DNA of 64,000 bases from Anaeromusa acidaminophila DSM 3853 (GTDB taxonomy: Bacteria; Bacillota; Negativicutes; Anaeromusales; Anaeromusaceae). The stretch is from positions 1 to 64,000 of the forward strand of contig NZ_KB894601.1 of the NCBI RefSeq assembly GCF_000374545.1, written 5' to 3'. The first letter of the stretch is position 1. Each line of letters opens with the position of its first letter. The position numbers and the translations under genes were made by a program. The notes under the pieces are model-generated. The model saw nothing but the letters and a program-made list of their open reading frames with translations, had not been told where the DNA came from and searched no databases. Shown in pieces: positions 41,020 through 49,937 of this stretch.

Positions 41020-42345
41020 GTGAGGACGCAATCGTTATTTAAGTTGGCTTGGCCGATCTTTATTGAGCAGGCTCTCATTATTATGGTGGGAGTTGTAAAT
41101 GTATATATTCTCAGTCGCTATGATAGCTCAGCGGCTGCGGCAGTAGAGGGATGCACCCAGGTGCTCTGGAATGTATTCTTGGTTTTTGCCGTTATTTCGC
41201 TCGGAACCTCGGTATTAGTGGCTCAGAATGTTGGCGCAGGAAATCGCGAACGCATTGATAAGACGGCGGCCGTATCGCTGCTGTTTAGCTTGGGACTGGG
41301 ACTGTTCTCCAGTGTTGGACTGATTTTTTGGGGCGAAGAATTGCTTCTTTTTCTGGGCTTGTCAGAAGGACTGTTAGCGCATGCGAAGACGTATTTGCTC
41401 TTGGTGGGCGGGTTTGTTTTCCTTGATGCGCTGTTGTTCTCCAGCGACGCTATTTTGAAGGGCTTTGGTCGGACCAGGCAATGCTTGGCGGTGACGGCGA
41501 CAATGAATGTGCTCAATCTTTGCGGCTCGGCGGTGTTGGGGTTGGGTCTGCTTGGGTTTCCGGCATTAGGCGTATGGGGAGTGGCTCTGGCGGCGGTCGG
41601 CAGCAAGGCGGTGGCGGTAGCTTTGGCGCAAGGGTATTTATTTACCCGTCTCTTGAAACCGGCTATTTTTCGCCATTTGCTCGCTTTTCCATTTTTGGAG
41701 CTGCGTCAAGTCTTGAAAATCGGCTTCCCCGCTGCGATGGAAAGCATGTCCTACACGTTGAGCCAAACGGTTTTGATGGCCTTAATTTTAACGTATTTGG
41801 GCTCGGAAGCTTATGTGGCGCGTACCTACGCTTGGTCGGTCATCAAGATGGCCTTTCTATTTTCCTTGGCTATCGGCCAGGCCAATGTGATTATGATTGG
41901 CCAATTAGTGGGCGCCGGGCGGTTTGACGAAGCGGCGCGCGTAGGAATGCGTAATTTCCGCATTGCTTTTGGCGCGGCCTGGGTGCTTGGTCTGGGCTTA
42001 TTCATGGGGCGTACGGAATTGATGCGGATTTTTACGGATGAAGAGGCGATTATTTCATTAGGTGCGCTGGTATTTATGATCGATGCGTTCTTGGAGCCGG
42101 GAAGAACCTTTAATATTGTGCTCATTTCGGGTTTGCGCGGTGCCGGGGATGTGCAGTTCCCGGTGGTGATGGCGGTTTTGTCTATGTGGAGCGTGAATAT
42201 TGGATTAGGATATTATCTAGGCGTTGTGCTGGGCTATGGCCTGCCAGGCATCTGGGCCGCCATGCTGGTAGATGAATGGATTCGCGGTTTGGCCATGCTC
42301 TGGCGCTGGCGCAGCGGCGCTTGGCGGAGCAAAGCCTTGGTGTGA
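41020..42345 (+). CDS. MATE-family efflux transporter (NorM-like)
   Basis: 441 residues from GTG 41020, with AAGGAGA upstream. It has about 12 membrane segments, opening LFKLAWPIFIEQALIIMVGVVNVYIL and with AILKGFGRTRQCLAVTATMNVLNL before the second half. It is distinct from the MepA-like gene at 2301-3659. It should exchange cations for Na+ or H+. Alone in its transcript. Confidence 0.9.
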   Translation: MRTQSLFKLAWPIFIEQALIIMVGVVNVYILSRYDSSAAAAVEGCTQVLWNVFLVFAVISLGTSVLVAQNVGAGNRERIDKTAAVSLLFSLGLGLFSSVGLIFWGEELLLFLGLSEGLLAHAKTYLLLVGGFVFLDALLFSSDAILKGFGRTRQCLAVTATMNVLNLCGSAVLGLGLLGFPALGVWGVALAAVGSKAVAVALAQGYLFTRLLKPAIFRHLLAFPFLELRQVLKIGFPAAMESMSYTLSQTVLMALILTYLGSEAYVARTYAWSVIKMAFLFSLAIGQANVIMIGQLVGAGRFDEAARVGMRNFRIAFGAAWVLGLGLFMGRTELMRIFTDEEAIISLGALVFMIDAFLEPGRTFNIVLISGLRGAGDVQFPVVMAVLSMWSVNIGLGYYLGVVLGYGLPGIWAAMLVDEWIRGLAMLWRWRSGAWRSKALV

Positions 42346-42440
42346 TAAAAGTTAGTAGAAGCGAAGAATAAACAAGAGAACCAGAGTGACCAGAGGGTAC
42401 GCAAGAGGATTATGAAATAAAAAAGAGCAACATAGAAAAA

Positions 42441-42475
42441 AGAGCCGTCGGCGCAGATATAACGCCGACGGCTCT
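42441..42475. terminator. Bidirectional terminator
   Basis: 13-bp perfect stem (42441-42453 with 42463-42475), A-rich on one side and TTTG on the other. It lies between the converging MATE and ribB genes. Confidence 0.88.
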
Positions 42476-42515
42476 TTGCAAGTAGAAGTATAAGGTGGAA
42501 ATTAACTGCTATTTC

Positions 42516-43157
42516 TCAGTCAAACTGCAGGCGGTAAGCGATGATATCATCAACCGTCACAACCGGCATGTCGTGCTTTTTGGCAAATGCGGCAATTTCC
42601 GGCAGGCGGGCCATAGTACCGTCTGGGTTGGTGAGTTCGCAAAGAACGCCGGCTGGCTCTAAACCGGCTAGGCGCATAAGGTCTACGTTTGCTTCTGTGT
42701 GACCAGGCCGATCTAAGACGCCGTTTTTCCGGGCGCGTAGCGGAAACATATGTCCGGGCATGCGCAGATCAGCAGTGGAAGCGTCAGCGGCAATGGCGGC
42801 TTTCACTGTAGCGACGCGGTCGGCTGCTGATACGCCGGTAGTCACGCCTTGAGCCGCTTCAATGGAGATGGTGAAAGGGGTCTGAAAACTGCTGGTATTG
42901 GTTTCGACCATCATCGGCAGGCCCAACTGGGAGGTTTTTTCCTCGGTGAGGCACAGGCAGACAATGCCGCTGCCTTCGCGAATAAGCAAGGCCATTTGCT
43001 GGGGTGTCAGGCTTTGGGCGGCAAAAAAAATATCGCCCTCGTTTTCCCGGTCCTCATTGTCGGTGACCAGGACGCCTTGTCCCTGACGCAAGGCGGCGAG
43101 CGCGTGTTCCACCCGTTCTGCGGGTGTGCCAAAAGAGTGAAGCAGAGATTGATTCAT
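42516..43157 (-). CDS. ribB: 3,4-dihydroxy-2-butanone-4-phosphate synthase (riboflavin pathway)
   Basis: 213 residues. I chose the ATG at 43157, which has AAGGAGG upstream; the open frame extends to 43280, into the riboswitch region. Motifs: [14 protein letters not shown] (acidic loop, Mg2+), [44 protein letters not shown] and the closing [13 protein letters not shown]. It makes the four-carbon unit of riboflavin from ribulose 5-phosphate. No GTP-cyclohydrolase II half follows, so this is the stand-alone RibB. It is controlled by the FMN riboswitch upstream. Confidence 0.93.
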   Translation of the reverse strand: MNQSLLHSFGTPAERVEHALAALRQGQGVLVTDNEDRENEGDIFFAAQSLTPQQMALLIREGSGIVCLCLTEEKTSQLGLPMMVETNTSSFQTPFTISIEAAQGVTTGVSAADRVATVKAAIAADASTADLRMPGHMFPLRARKNGVLDRPGHTEANVDLMRLAGLEPAGVLCELTNPDGTMARLPEIAAFAKKHDMPVVTVDDIIAYRLQFD

Positions 43158-43546
43158 AGTAATACTCCTCCTTAATGCTAAGTCGGACTTACCAGAATCA
43201 GGGCCAGAAAGAGACAGTAAAAGCAACACAGTAAAACAAGCCGGACGAAAGTACTCCGGAACTTGCCAATGCGTTAGCAACTGCCTTATCCTCTTCTATC
43301 CGGACTATCACCGTCGGCACTGGCTTGTTACCAGTTCTGCTGACCTTTTTACGGTTAGGCAAAAAGCGCTCGCGGGCTCCCCGGCTGCGCCGGGATACCG
43401 CCGATGGGGAATTTCACCCCGCCCTGAGAATAAGTTCGCTTGCCTTTAGTATACTCTTTTGCGAGCGGGTGTCAACTCGCAAGAACAGGCAGGATTTTAC
43501 GGTGTACAGCGGGAATATAGGAGAACTACTAATTGGGGAGGCTATT
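43158..43546. other. Gap holding the ribB leader and a divergent promoter region
   Basis: The left part is the ribB leader, including the riboswitch. From 43431 to 43546 lies the upstream region of the DUF4337 gene and the ribB promoter. No further gene seen; the long open frame from 43325 crosses the riboswitch and is not credible. Confidence 0.6.
43290..43430 (-). promoter_or_regulatory. FMN riboswitch (RFN element) upstream of ribB
   Basis: Read on the minus strand from 43426, it shows the RFN core AGGGCGGGGTGAAATTCCCC, then ATCGGCGGTA. It also has the pairing arms through GGTCAGCAGAACTGG and GCCGACGGTGATAGTCCGGAT. It lies about 130 nt before the ribB start. Bound FMN should lower ribB expression. 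Whether it works by termination or by blocking translation cannot be settled by eye. Confidence 0.92.
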
Positions 43547-44080
43547 ATGGCAGACAGGCAGAATGAGAAAAAAACGTGGAAAGATCACCTAACAACGGTC
43601 ATTGCCGTGACGACGCTGGTTTTGGCAGCGTGCGCCACGATTGCTTCGTTTAAGGCGGCTGGATATGGAAACCGTATGGTATTGGCGCAGAACCGCGCTT
43701 CGGATCAATGGGCGTACTATCAGGCGAAAAGCATTAAGGAAACGCAGTATCAAGTGCAACGCGACTCCCTGACGGCATTGATGCCCCAGGAAACGCGCAC
43801 AGAGGAGGTTGCTAAGCAAATCGGAGCCTTTGAAGAGGAAATCAAACGCTACAAAAAAGAAAAAAATGAAATCACCCAGGAAGCGCAAAAATTGGAAGCG
43901 GAACGAGACGCCGCCAGCCAGTATAATACGATGTTCGGTCAGGCATTGATGTTTTTACAGGTTGGCATTTTGTTGTCATCCTTGTCTGCGATCAGTAAAT
44001 CGTATGGGTATTGGGGCGTTGGCGTGGTGGTAGGTTCTATAGGGGTTGGTTTGTTTTTTTATGCTTGGCTGATATTCTAA
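43547..44080 (+). CDS. DUF4337-like membrane protein
   Basis: 177 residues from the ATG at 43547, with GGGGAGG upstream. N-terminal membrane helix (TTVIAVTTLVLAACATIASF), the family block NRASDQWAYYQAKSIKETQY, a central coiled coil (EEEIKRYKKEKNEITQEAQKLEAERD), then two C-terminal membrane helices. The function of DUF4337 proteins is not known. Confidence 0.82.
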   Translation: MADRQNEKKTWKDHLTTVIAVTTLVLAACATIASFKAAGYGNRMVLAQNRASDQWAYYQAKSIKETQYQVQRDSLTALMPQETRTEEVAKQIGAFEEEIKRYKKEKNEITQEAQKLEAERDAASQYNTMFGQALMFLQVGILLSSLSAISKSYGYWGVGVVVGSIGVGLFFYAWLIF

Positions 44081-44102
44081 CAGAAGAGCGGGGGAAGTCT
44101 AG

Positions 44103-45104
44103 ATGAAAATTTTTTCAGGAAACCCTAGGGCACTCGTTGTTGCTGCTTGTATGGCTCTGATGATTAGCGGGCCTTCGGCGGCGTTGGCGCATAGCGATCA
44201 TGGCCCCTGCCAGGATTGTATGTCAGCGGAAGAGTTCAGATTGGCGGATGTACGGCATTTTTTCCCGAGCGCTTTGGGGCAGAGCTGGAACTATGTCGGC
44301 TATGGACAGGAGTTTGCCGGTTTTAAGCGAACGGTGACGCAAAGCAAGGACGGGCGGGTACAGGTAGAGGATGTCAATGGCGGGGCCCATACGGCAAGAG
44401 TGTTTTCCATGGCGGAAGATATGATAGCGCAGCAGGTGGTGCTGAGTGAAAGTGAAGCTAAGGGAGATTTGCTTGCTGCTAAGCCTAACCAAGAAACGCT
44501 GCTTTTAAAAGGACCACTGCAACAAGGCGCTACCTGGGAAGACGGTATGTGGCGCTACCGCCTTCTCAGCGTCACTAAGACAGTGTGGGTGCCAGCAGGG
44601 CTGTTTGCCGGTGTTGTGGAGGTACAGGCTCGCTCTTTGGCTAGACCCAATGAGGTGGTGGTAGCCTGTTATGCACCGGAAGTAGGCTTGGTGCGGCGAG
44701 ATTATTACAGCGGCGATGGCGCGCAAATCAGTGCGCAACTGCAAAGCATGAGCATAGCCGGACAGAACGCGCTGCCGCAGGAGAAACTATCGCTGCCTGA
44801 TTTTTTTAGCGGTATTGTGAAGCAGCAGGTACCGGGAGAGGCAACCGCTGGAGTTCGCTTTGCTCGGATTCGCACCTTAAATGACAAAGGGCATGAACAC
44901 TATGCAGCGATTGTCGATGTTTATCGCGCGCCTGCCGGTTTTAACGGCGATCCTCTGGCCATGCCGGAAAGCTGGAAAGCCGCTGGTTGGCAGGTTCTGA
45001 TAGAAGCTACCTATCAGGCGCAGTTTCAGCGTAAAATAGAAGGCGGTCAAGCGAGCTACGTGCTGACAGAATGGCTGCCAGCGAAGGAAGCCTATCCGAA
45101 ATAG
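44103..45104 (+). CDS. Secreted protein of unknown function
   Basis: 333 residues with a signal peptide (LVVAACMALMISGPSAALAHS). A CQDC pair lies near residue 38. The rest is beta-rich: FPSALGQSWNYVGYGQEF, then strand-rich repeats and a C-terminal half ending in ASYVLTEWLPAKEAYPK. No family recognised. It starts 22 bp after the DUF4337 gene and shares its terminator, so the two are probably one operon and may act together at the envelope. Confidence 0.75.
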   Translation: MKIFSGNPRALVVAACMALMISGPSAALAHSDHGPCQDCMSAEEFRLADVRHFFPSALGQSWNYVGYGQEFAGFKRTVTQSKDGRVQVEDVNGGAHTARVFSMAEDMIAQQVVLSESEAKGDLLAAKPNQETLLLKGPLQQGATWEDGMWRYRLLSVTKTVWVPAGLFAGVVEVQARSLARPNEVVVACYAPEVGLVRRDYYSGDGAQISAQLQSMSIAGQNALPQEKLSLPDFFSGIVKQQVPGEATAGVRFARIRTLNDKGHEHYAAIVDVYRAPAGFNGDPLAMPESWKAAGWQVLIEATYQAQFQRKIEGGQASYVLTEWLPAKEAYPK

Positions 45105-45174
45105 AACACGAACAAGAGAGCTGGAGTGACTGGAGGGTACGACGGAGGATTCGTTTAACAGAATCTCTAATAAA

Positions 45175-45208
45175 AAAGGCAGCAGGTTTTCGGCCTGCTG
45201 CCTTTTTC
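45175..45208 (+). terminator. Rho-independent terminator
   Basis: AAGGCAGCAGG (45176-45186) with CCTGCTGCCTT (45194-45204), then TTT. It ends the DUF4337/secreted-protein transcript. Confidence 0.87.
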
Positions 45209-45448
45209 GGCGAGTTCCATTTGTAACTTTACCGTTAAGGAGCTGATAATTTAATGAACACTCCATCAAAACGAAACGGCGCTGGATGCGCCTAAGGTCG
45301 GTTGTGCTAGGATTGCACGACAACCGACGTCTTTCTTCTTTTAACGCGAAAGAAAGCCTCGGCATAGCGGCGCTCTGCCGAGGCTTTCTGACAATGGCTG
45401 ATGGAAAAAGAGCCGTTTTGATGTGAGATGTGAATAAATTAGCAGTTC
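45209..45448. other. Gap between converging genes
   Basis: No gene. A CGGTTGT ... ACAACCG inverted repeat (about 45298-45326) precedes a second, stronger hairpin at 45351-45389 that ends the skp transcript. Confidence 0.5.
45351..45389 (-). terminator. Terminator of skp
   Basis: Perfect 14-bp stem (45351-45364 with 45376-45389). On the minus strand the following bases are TTCGCGTT, so the T-tract is weak. Confidence 0.7.
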
Positions 45449-45880
45449 CTATTTCTTTAGCTTTTGGAGGACTTCCGCGGTGATATCCGTACCGCCCAGG
45501 GCGACGCTGTTCTTATAGATGACTAAGGAGAGTCCTTTTTCATCGGCGACGGCTTTCATGGCGACCTGAATGCTGTCCGCAATAGGCTTAAATAGCTCTT
45601 GGCGTTTTTGAGCCAACTGCTTGCCAAGCTGTTGATCCAAGGCCTGCTTGTCTTTGTCGCTCAACCCGGCGGATTTTGTGGTAAACTCTTGGCGCAGTTG
45701 TGTTTGCTCGGTTTGCAGGGCTGCGTTGGCTTGAGCTACATCGGGATGATTATTGATTACATACATAATATCCACGACGCCGACCGGAAGTTCTGCGGCG
45801 GCTGCCGTGCCAGGCATAATCAGGCAAAGGGCAAGAGCTAAGATGGTAAAATAGGCTTTAAAGCAAGCGGACCATTTCAT
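45449..45880 (-). CDS. skp: OmpH/Skp-family periplasmic chaperone
   Basis: 143 residues with a signal peptide (FTILALALCLIMPGTAAAA). Mature part: VGVVDIMYVINNHPDVAQANAALQ, long charged coiled coils (QTQLRQEFTTKSAGLSDKDKQALDQQLGKQL) and the closing strand GLSLVIYKNSVALGGTDIT. Skp prongs carry unfolded outer-membrane proteins. Its presence is the clearest sign that this Firmicute has an outer membrane. Confidence 0.88.
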   Translation of the reverse strand: MKWSACFKAYFTILALALCLIMPGTAAAAELPVGVVDIMYVINNHPDVAQANAALQTEQTQLRQEFTTKSAGLSDKDKQALDQQLGKQLAQKRQELFKPIADSIQVAMKAVADEKGLSLVIYKNSVALGGTDITAEVLQKLKK

Positions 45881-46047
45881 AGTGTAGCCTTCTTTCTATT
45901 CTTTATTTTTAGTAAGAGTACTGCTGGAACTATTATACAAACTATACGGCTTTAAAATTGCTTATGTCAAGATTAATCCCACGCGCCCTTCGGCTCTTAT
46001 TGCGGTCCTTATTCAAATCTAGTTCTGCTCCTTGGCGTGATATAAAA

Positions 46048-46076
46048 AAGCCCGTCCAATAGGACGGGCTTTAAAG
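46048..46076 (-). terminator. Terminator of hcp
   Basis: AAAGCCCGTCC (46048-46058), 3-nt loop, GGACGGGCTTT (46062-46072). On the minus strand TTTTTTATA follows. Confidence 0.88.
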
Positions 46077-46082
46077 CGTTAT

Positions 46083-47726
46083 TTAGGAGAAGAACATCTT
46101 CATGTCGTCTTCTACATTGGTGACGCCGCCGATGCCGAAGGTTTCTACGAGAACCTTGGCGACATTAGGCGAGAGGAAGCCAGGCAGCGTAGGACCGAGG
46201 TGAATGTTTTTAACACCCAAGTACAACAGCGCCAGCAGTACGATAACGGCTTTTTGCTCGTACCAAGCAATATTGTAAGAAATGGGGAGTTTGTTGACAT
46301 CGTCCAGGCCGAAAGCTTCTTTAAGTTTCAAAGCAATAACGGCCAAGGAATAGGAGTCGTTACACTGACCAGCGTCCAGAACGCGGGGGATGCCGCCGAT
46401 ATCGCCGAGAGGCAGCTTGTTGTAGCGGTACTTGGCGCAGCCAGCGGTGAGGATGATGGCATCCTGCGGCAAAGCTTTGGCAAATTCACTGTAGTAGTCG
46501 CGGCTCTTCATGCGGCCATCGCAGCCGGCCATAACGAAGAAGCGTTTTACGGCGCCGCTTTTTACGGCTTCGATGACTTTGTCAGCCAGGGCCAGAACTT
46601 GGTTGTGGGCGAAGCCGCCGACGAGTTCGCCGTCTTCCAGCTTGGTAGGCGAAGGACATTGTTTGGCATGGGCGATGAGCGCCGAGAAATCTTTGGTTTT
46701 ACCGGCTTGGCGAGGAGCAATCTTTTTGAGTCCTTCAAAGCCGACAACGCCGGTGACATAAACGCGGTCTTTATAGCTGTCCTTAGGCGGCACCAGACAG
46801 TTGGTGGTCAGCAGAACAGGACCGTTGAAGGTTTCGAATTCTTTATCCTGCAGCCACCAGGAGTTGCCGTAGTTGCCGACAAAGTTGTCATATTTTTTGA
46901 AGAAGGGATAATAATGAGCCGGCAGCATTTCGCCGTGAGTGTAGACGTCAACGCCGGTTCCTTTGGTTTGTTCCAGCAGTTCTTCAAGATCCTTGAGATC
47001 GTGGCCGCTGATAAGAATGGCCGGGTTGTTACGTACGCCAAGATTGACCTTGGTGATTTCCGGCGAGCCGTAGGTAGTGGTATTGGCTTTGTCCAAGAGC
47101 GCCATAACGTCCACGCCGAATTTACCGCATTCCATAACCTGGGCAACTAGTTCATCCGCGCTAAGCGCGTTATTGGTGGTGGCTACCAAGGCTTTTTCCA
47201 TAGCGGCGAAAATAGCGTCGTCCGCATAGCCCAAAACATAAGCGTGCTCGGCGTAAGCAGCCATGCCTTTGACGCCGTAAATAATGAGTTCCCGTAAGGA
47301 ACGAACATCTTCATTTTCCGTGGAGAGGACGCCGACAGTAGCCGCCTTGGCTTCAAACGCTTCTACGTTGTCAGCATGCCACAACGCGCTGTCGTGAGCG
47401 GCTTTAGGCGTCAGGCCAGCTTTGATTAAGGCGTTTTTGACATCTTCGCGCACCGCCAGGGCTTCCTTGATTAAAGCAACAAAGCGTTCTCTATCGAAGT
47501 TGGCGTTGGTGATGGTGGCGAAAAGGCCTTCCATGATGAATTTGTCCGCTCCGCCTGTAGGCAGCTTGGCTTCGCGGGCTTCCAAAGCGTACGCGGAAAT
47601 TCCTTTAAGGGTGTAAATCAGAAGATCCTGCAGATTGGCTACATCCGAGGTCTTTCCGCAGACGCCGCGCATGGTGCAACCGGTTCCTTTAGCTGTTTCT
47701 TGACACTGAAAGCAAAACATTGACAT
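46083..47726 (-). CDS. hcp: Hydroxylamine reductase / hybrid cluster protein
   Basis: 547 residues. The N-terminal cysteine set [22 protein letters not shown] binds the 4Fe cluster. C-terminal ligands of the hybrid cluster are visible in [56 protein letters not shown] and [17 protein letters not shown]. It reduces hydroxylamine or NO and protects anaerobes from nitrosative stress. Cytosolic and monocistronic. A perfect TGTGA-N6-TCACA site lies about 43 bp before the predicted start of transcription. Confidence 0.96.
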   Translation of the reverse strand: MSMFCFQCQETAKGTGCTMRGVCGKTSDVANLQDLLIYTLKGISAYALEAREAKLPTGGADKFIMEGLFATITNANFDRERFVALIKEALAVREDVKNALIKAGLTPKAAHDSALWHADNVEAFEAKAATVGVLSTENEDVRSLRELIIYGVKGMAAYAEHAYVLGYADDAIFAAMEKALVATTNNALSADELVAQVMECGKFGVDVMALLDKANTTTYGSPEITKVNLGVRNNPAILISGHDLKDLEELLEQTKGTGVDVYTHGEMLPAHYYPFFKKYDNFVGNYGNSWWLQDKEFETFNGPVLLTTNCLVPPKDSYKDRVYVTGVVGFEGLKKIAPRQAGKTKDFSALIAHAKQCPSPTKLEDGELVGGFAHNQVLALADKVIEAVKSGAVKRFFVMAGCDGRMKSRDYYSEFAKALPQDAIILTAGCAKYRYNKLPLGDIGGIPRVLDAGQCNDSYSLAVIALKLKEAFGLDDVNKLPISYNIAWYEQKAVIVLLALLYLGVKNIHLGPTLPGFLSPNVAKVLVETFGIGGVTNVEDDMKMFFS

Positions 47727-47815
47727 AGTGTTCCCTCCTTATAATATACAAAGTGACAGTAAATCCGTGTGAAAACTGCTGGAACTATAGGTAATGCAGT
47801 TCTGTTGACAAACGT

Positions 47816-47859
47816 AGTATACCAAGGAGCTTTACGCATCGTCTGTGATGCAGGTCACA
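47816..47859 (-). promoter_or_regulatory. hcp promoter with CRP/FNR-type (HcpR-like) site
   Basis: TGTGATGCAGGTCACA (47844-47859) is a perfect TGTGA-N6-TCACA palindrome. On the minus strand a TATACT -10 box lies at 47821-47816, with no good -35. The palindrome centre is about 43 bp before the expected transcription start, the class II activator position. HcpR, a CRP/FNR relative, is the known activator of hcp in many anaerobes. Confidence 0.8.
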
Positions 47860-48004
47860 TAAACAAAAAAATGCTGCAGAAAAACATAAGGTCTGAATTT
47901 TCCGTCTAAAGCATTTTAAGAAACAATTTCGACAAAGAAAAGTATTTTCCTGCTAGAATTATTTTTACTTTAAAGGGTACGGAAAATGGAGGGGCGGTGC
48001 AGCG

Positions 48005-49267
48005 TTAAGAACGCTGTTTGCCTGCAATGTAGCGGGTGGTGATGGCGGCAGCATTTTGGGTATAGAGAAAATGCTGCAACTGCTCTATGGGGGAAGCCGT
48101 TTGTAGGTGCTTGGCCGGCTGCAGAGCCAGCGCGTCCAGCTCATAGCCTTCTTCAAAGCTGCCGACTTGCCCGAAAAAGCGGCCGCCTCCTTTGGTGGCT
48201 AAATAGAAGGATTCGCTAAGGGTGAGGGGGTTCTGAGACACATCTTGTAAAAAGGCTAGCTTGGAAAGCTGTACAGCCCGAACGATGGCTTGGGGCATGC
48301 TGAAGGTGTGTCCAGCGCCGACATCGCTGCCTAGGCCTACCGGCACGTTTGCGTTTAGTAAGCGCCGCGCGGGCATAATGCCGCTGCCTAGGTTGAGGTT
48401 GGAATCCGGGCAATGCACCGCAAAGACTTGCTTTTCGCGCATGCGCTCCAAGGCGGTCTCGCTGAGATGCACGCAATGCGCCATCAGTGTCGGCTGTTGT
48501 CCGAATAAGCCGTAGTAGTCATAAACGTCATGATAGCCGGCTCGCTCCGGAAAGAGCTGGTTTACCCAGGCGATTTCTTCCTTGTTTTCGGACAGATGAG
48601 ACTGTACCGGCAATTGATAGCGCGCCGAGAGCTGCCCCAGGCCTTGGAGAAGCTCCCGGCTGCAGGTGGGCGCAAAGCGCGGCGTGACGATGCCGCGTAC
48701 CAACGGCCCTTTTGCATAGGCGGACAGAAAGGCCTCGGCGCTTTTCAGGGCTTGAGTCGTCTCTTCTCTAAGATACTCAGGGCAGTTACAGTCCATACTG
48801 ACTTTGCCCACGTAGGCGCTTAGGCCGTATTTTTCCAAGGCGTGGCAAAGCAGCCGAGCGCTTTCCTCATGAATGGTAGCCCAGGTAACAACGCGGGTTG
48901 TTCCCTGGTGCAGCAGCTCGGCGGCAAACGCATCATATATTTCCTTAGCATACGCGGTGGCGGAAAAACGTTGCTCTTCCGGGAAGGTATATGTTTCTAG
49001 CCAAGGTAAGAGCGGCAAATCCAGTCCCAGACCTCGCTGGCGGAATTGTGCAGCATGGGTGTGCAAATCTACAAAACCGGGAATTAGCAAGTGGCCGCTG
49101 TAATCGGCGATGGGGGCGCCTGCGTACTTCTCCGGCAGTTCCGGCGTTAAGGATACGATGCGTCCTTGGCGAGCAACTAAATAGTGTTCCTTGTGGCAAG
49201 TAAACGAGGCGGCCGAGGGAGTATGAAGGAACGTTCCCTTTAAGATGATCAGATCCTTTTTGTTCAT
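48005..49267 (-). CDS. guaD: Guanine deaminase
   Basis: 420 residues. Amidohydrolase motifs in order: PGFVDLHTHAAQ (metal His pair), LPWLETYTFPEE, VQSHLSENKEEI, MAHCVHL, FAVHCPDSNLNLGSG and VGLGSDVGAGHT (catalytic Asp). The HTHAAQ and NLNLGSG forms are those of GuaD, which converts guanine to xanthine. AGGAGG precedes the start. It lies divergent from the nucleoside phosphorylase gene, suggesting purine salvage. Confidence 0.92.
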   Translation of the reverse strand: MNKKDLIILKGTFLHTPSAASFTCHKEHYLVARQGRIVSLTPELPEKYAGAPIADYSGHLLIPGFVDLHTHAAQFRQRGLGLDLPLLPWLETYTFPEEQRFSATAYAKEIYDAFAAELLHQGTTRVVTWATIHEESARLLCHALEKYGLSAYVGKVSMDCNCPEYLREETTQALKSAEAFLSAYAKGPLVRGIVTPRFAPTCSRELLQGLGQLSARYQLPVQSHLSENKEEIAWVNQLFPERAGYHDVYDYYGLFGQQPTLMAHCVHLSETALERMREKQVFAVHCPDSNLNLGSGIMPARRLLNANVPVGLGSDVGAGHTFSMPQAIVRAVQLSKLAFLQDVSQNPLTLSESFYLATKGGGRFFGQVGSFEEGYELDALALQPAKHLQTASPIEQLQHFLYTQNAAAITTRYIAGKQRS

Positions 49268-49387
49268 GAAAGATACACCTCCTTGCTAATTTTATGATAC
49301 AGCAAATTGCTTTGATAATAAAGAAAGACTCTGTGATTGTATACAATTATGCAGGGGCAGGAGTATAAGAGCGGGTGGAGAATAACA

Positions 49388-49416
49388 TTGACGTACAATA
49401 GTGATAACAGTAAATG
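49388..49416 (+). promoter_or_regulatory. Possible ppnP promoter
   Basis: TTGACG (49388-49393), 17-bp spacer, TAAATG (49411-49416). The -10 is weak. It lies 20 bp before the ppnP start. Confidence 0.45.
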
Positions 49417-49433
49417 TGGCGGAGGAGAAAATG

Positions 49434-49751
49434 ATGAGTGAATTTGTAAATGTGACAGCGGTAAAAGAAGCTAATATCTATTTTGAAGGTAAGGTGACCA
49501 GCCGGACGCTGCTTTTTGCGGATGGCACGCGCAAAACGTTAGGCGTCATGCTGCCTGGGGAATATGAGTTCGGCACGGATGCGGCGGAATTAATGGAAAT
49601 GCTCCAAGGTGAGATGGAGGTGCTGTTGCCGGGAGAAAGCGCTTGGAGAACGGTTAAAAGCGGCGACTCCTTCCGGGTACCGGCAAAATCTAAATTTCAG
49701 CTGCAGGTAAAGCAAGTGGCGGATTACTGCTGCTCGTATTTGCCGGAATAA
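49434..49751 (+). CDS. ppnP: Pyrimidine/purine nucleoside phosphorylase
   Basis: 105 residues from the ATG at 49434 (49431 is equally placed after GGAGGAG). A small cupin of the PpnP/DUF1255 family: [38 protein letters not shown], then [27 protein letters not shown] and CSYLPE. It cleaves nucleosides with phosphate to free bases and ribose 1-phosphate. With guanine deaminase next door it fits purine breakdown. Confidence 0.92.
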   Translation: MSEFVNVTAVKEANIYFEGKVTSRTLLFADGTRKTLGVMLPGEYEFGTDAAELMEMLQGEMEVLLPGESAWRTVKSGDSFRVPAKSKFQLQVKQVADYCCSYLPE

Positions 49752-49759
49752 AGTATATG

Positions 49760-49797
49760 AAGCAGGATTTTCGGAAGGAGAATCCTGCTTTTTTTTA
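49760..49797 (+). terminator. Rho-independent terminator
   Basis: AAGCAGGATT (49760-49769) with AATCCTGCTT (49781-49790), then TTTTTT. It ends ppnP. Confidence 0.92.
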
Positions 49798-49937
49798 TCA
49801 GCGCTGCCTCTCTTCTCCTTGAAAACAAGAATAAATATTTGACTTTTCTGCCTATACAGAAGGGATTCAATATAGGAGCAAGGAATTTAAACGTAATAAT
49901 GAAGGTGGAATTTTGCATGGAAAAGGAGGGGCCGCAT

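Noticed and set aside
43325-43546. N-terminal extension of the DUF4337 gene
   Set aside because: It would translate the antisense of the FMN riboswitch; the ATG at 43547 has a proper ribosome-binding site and begins the family's usual N-terminus.
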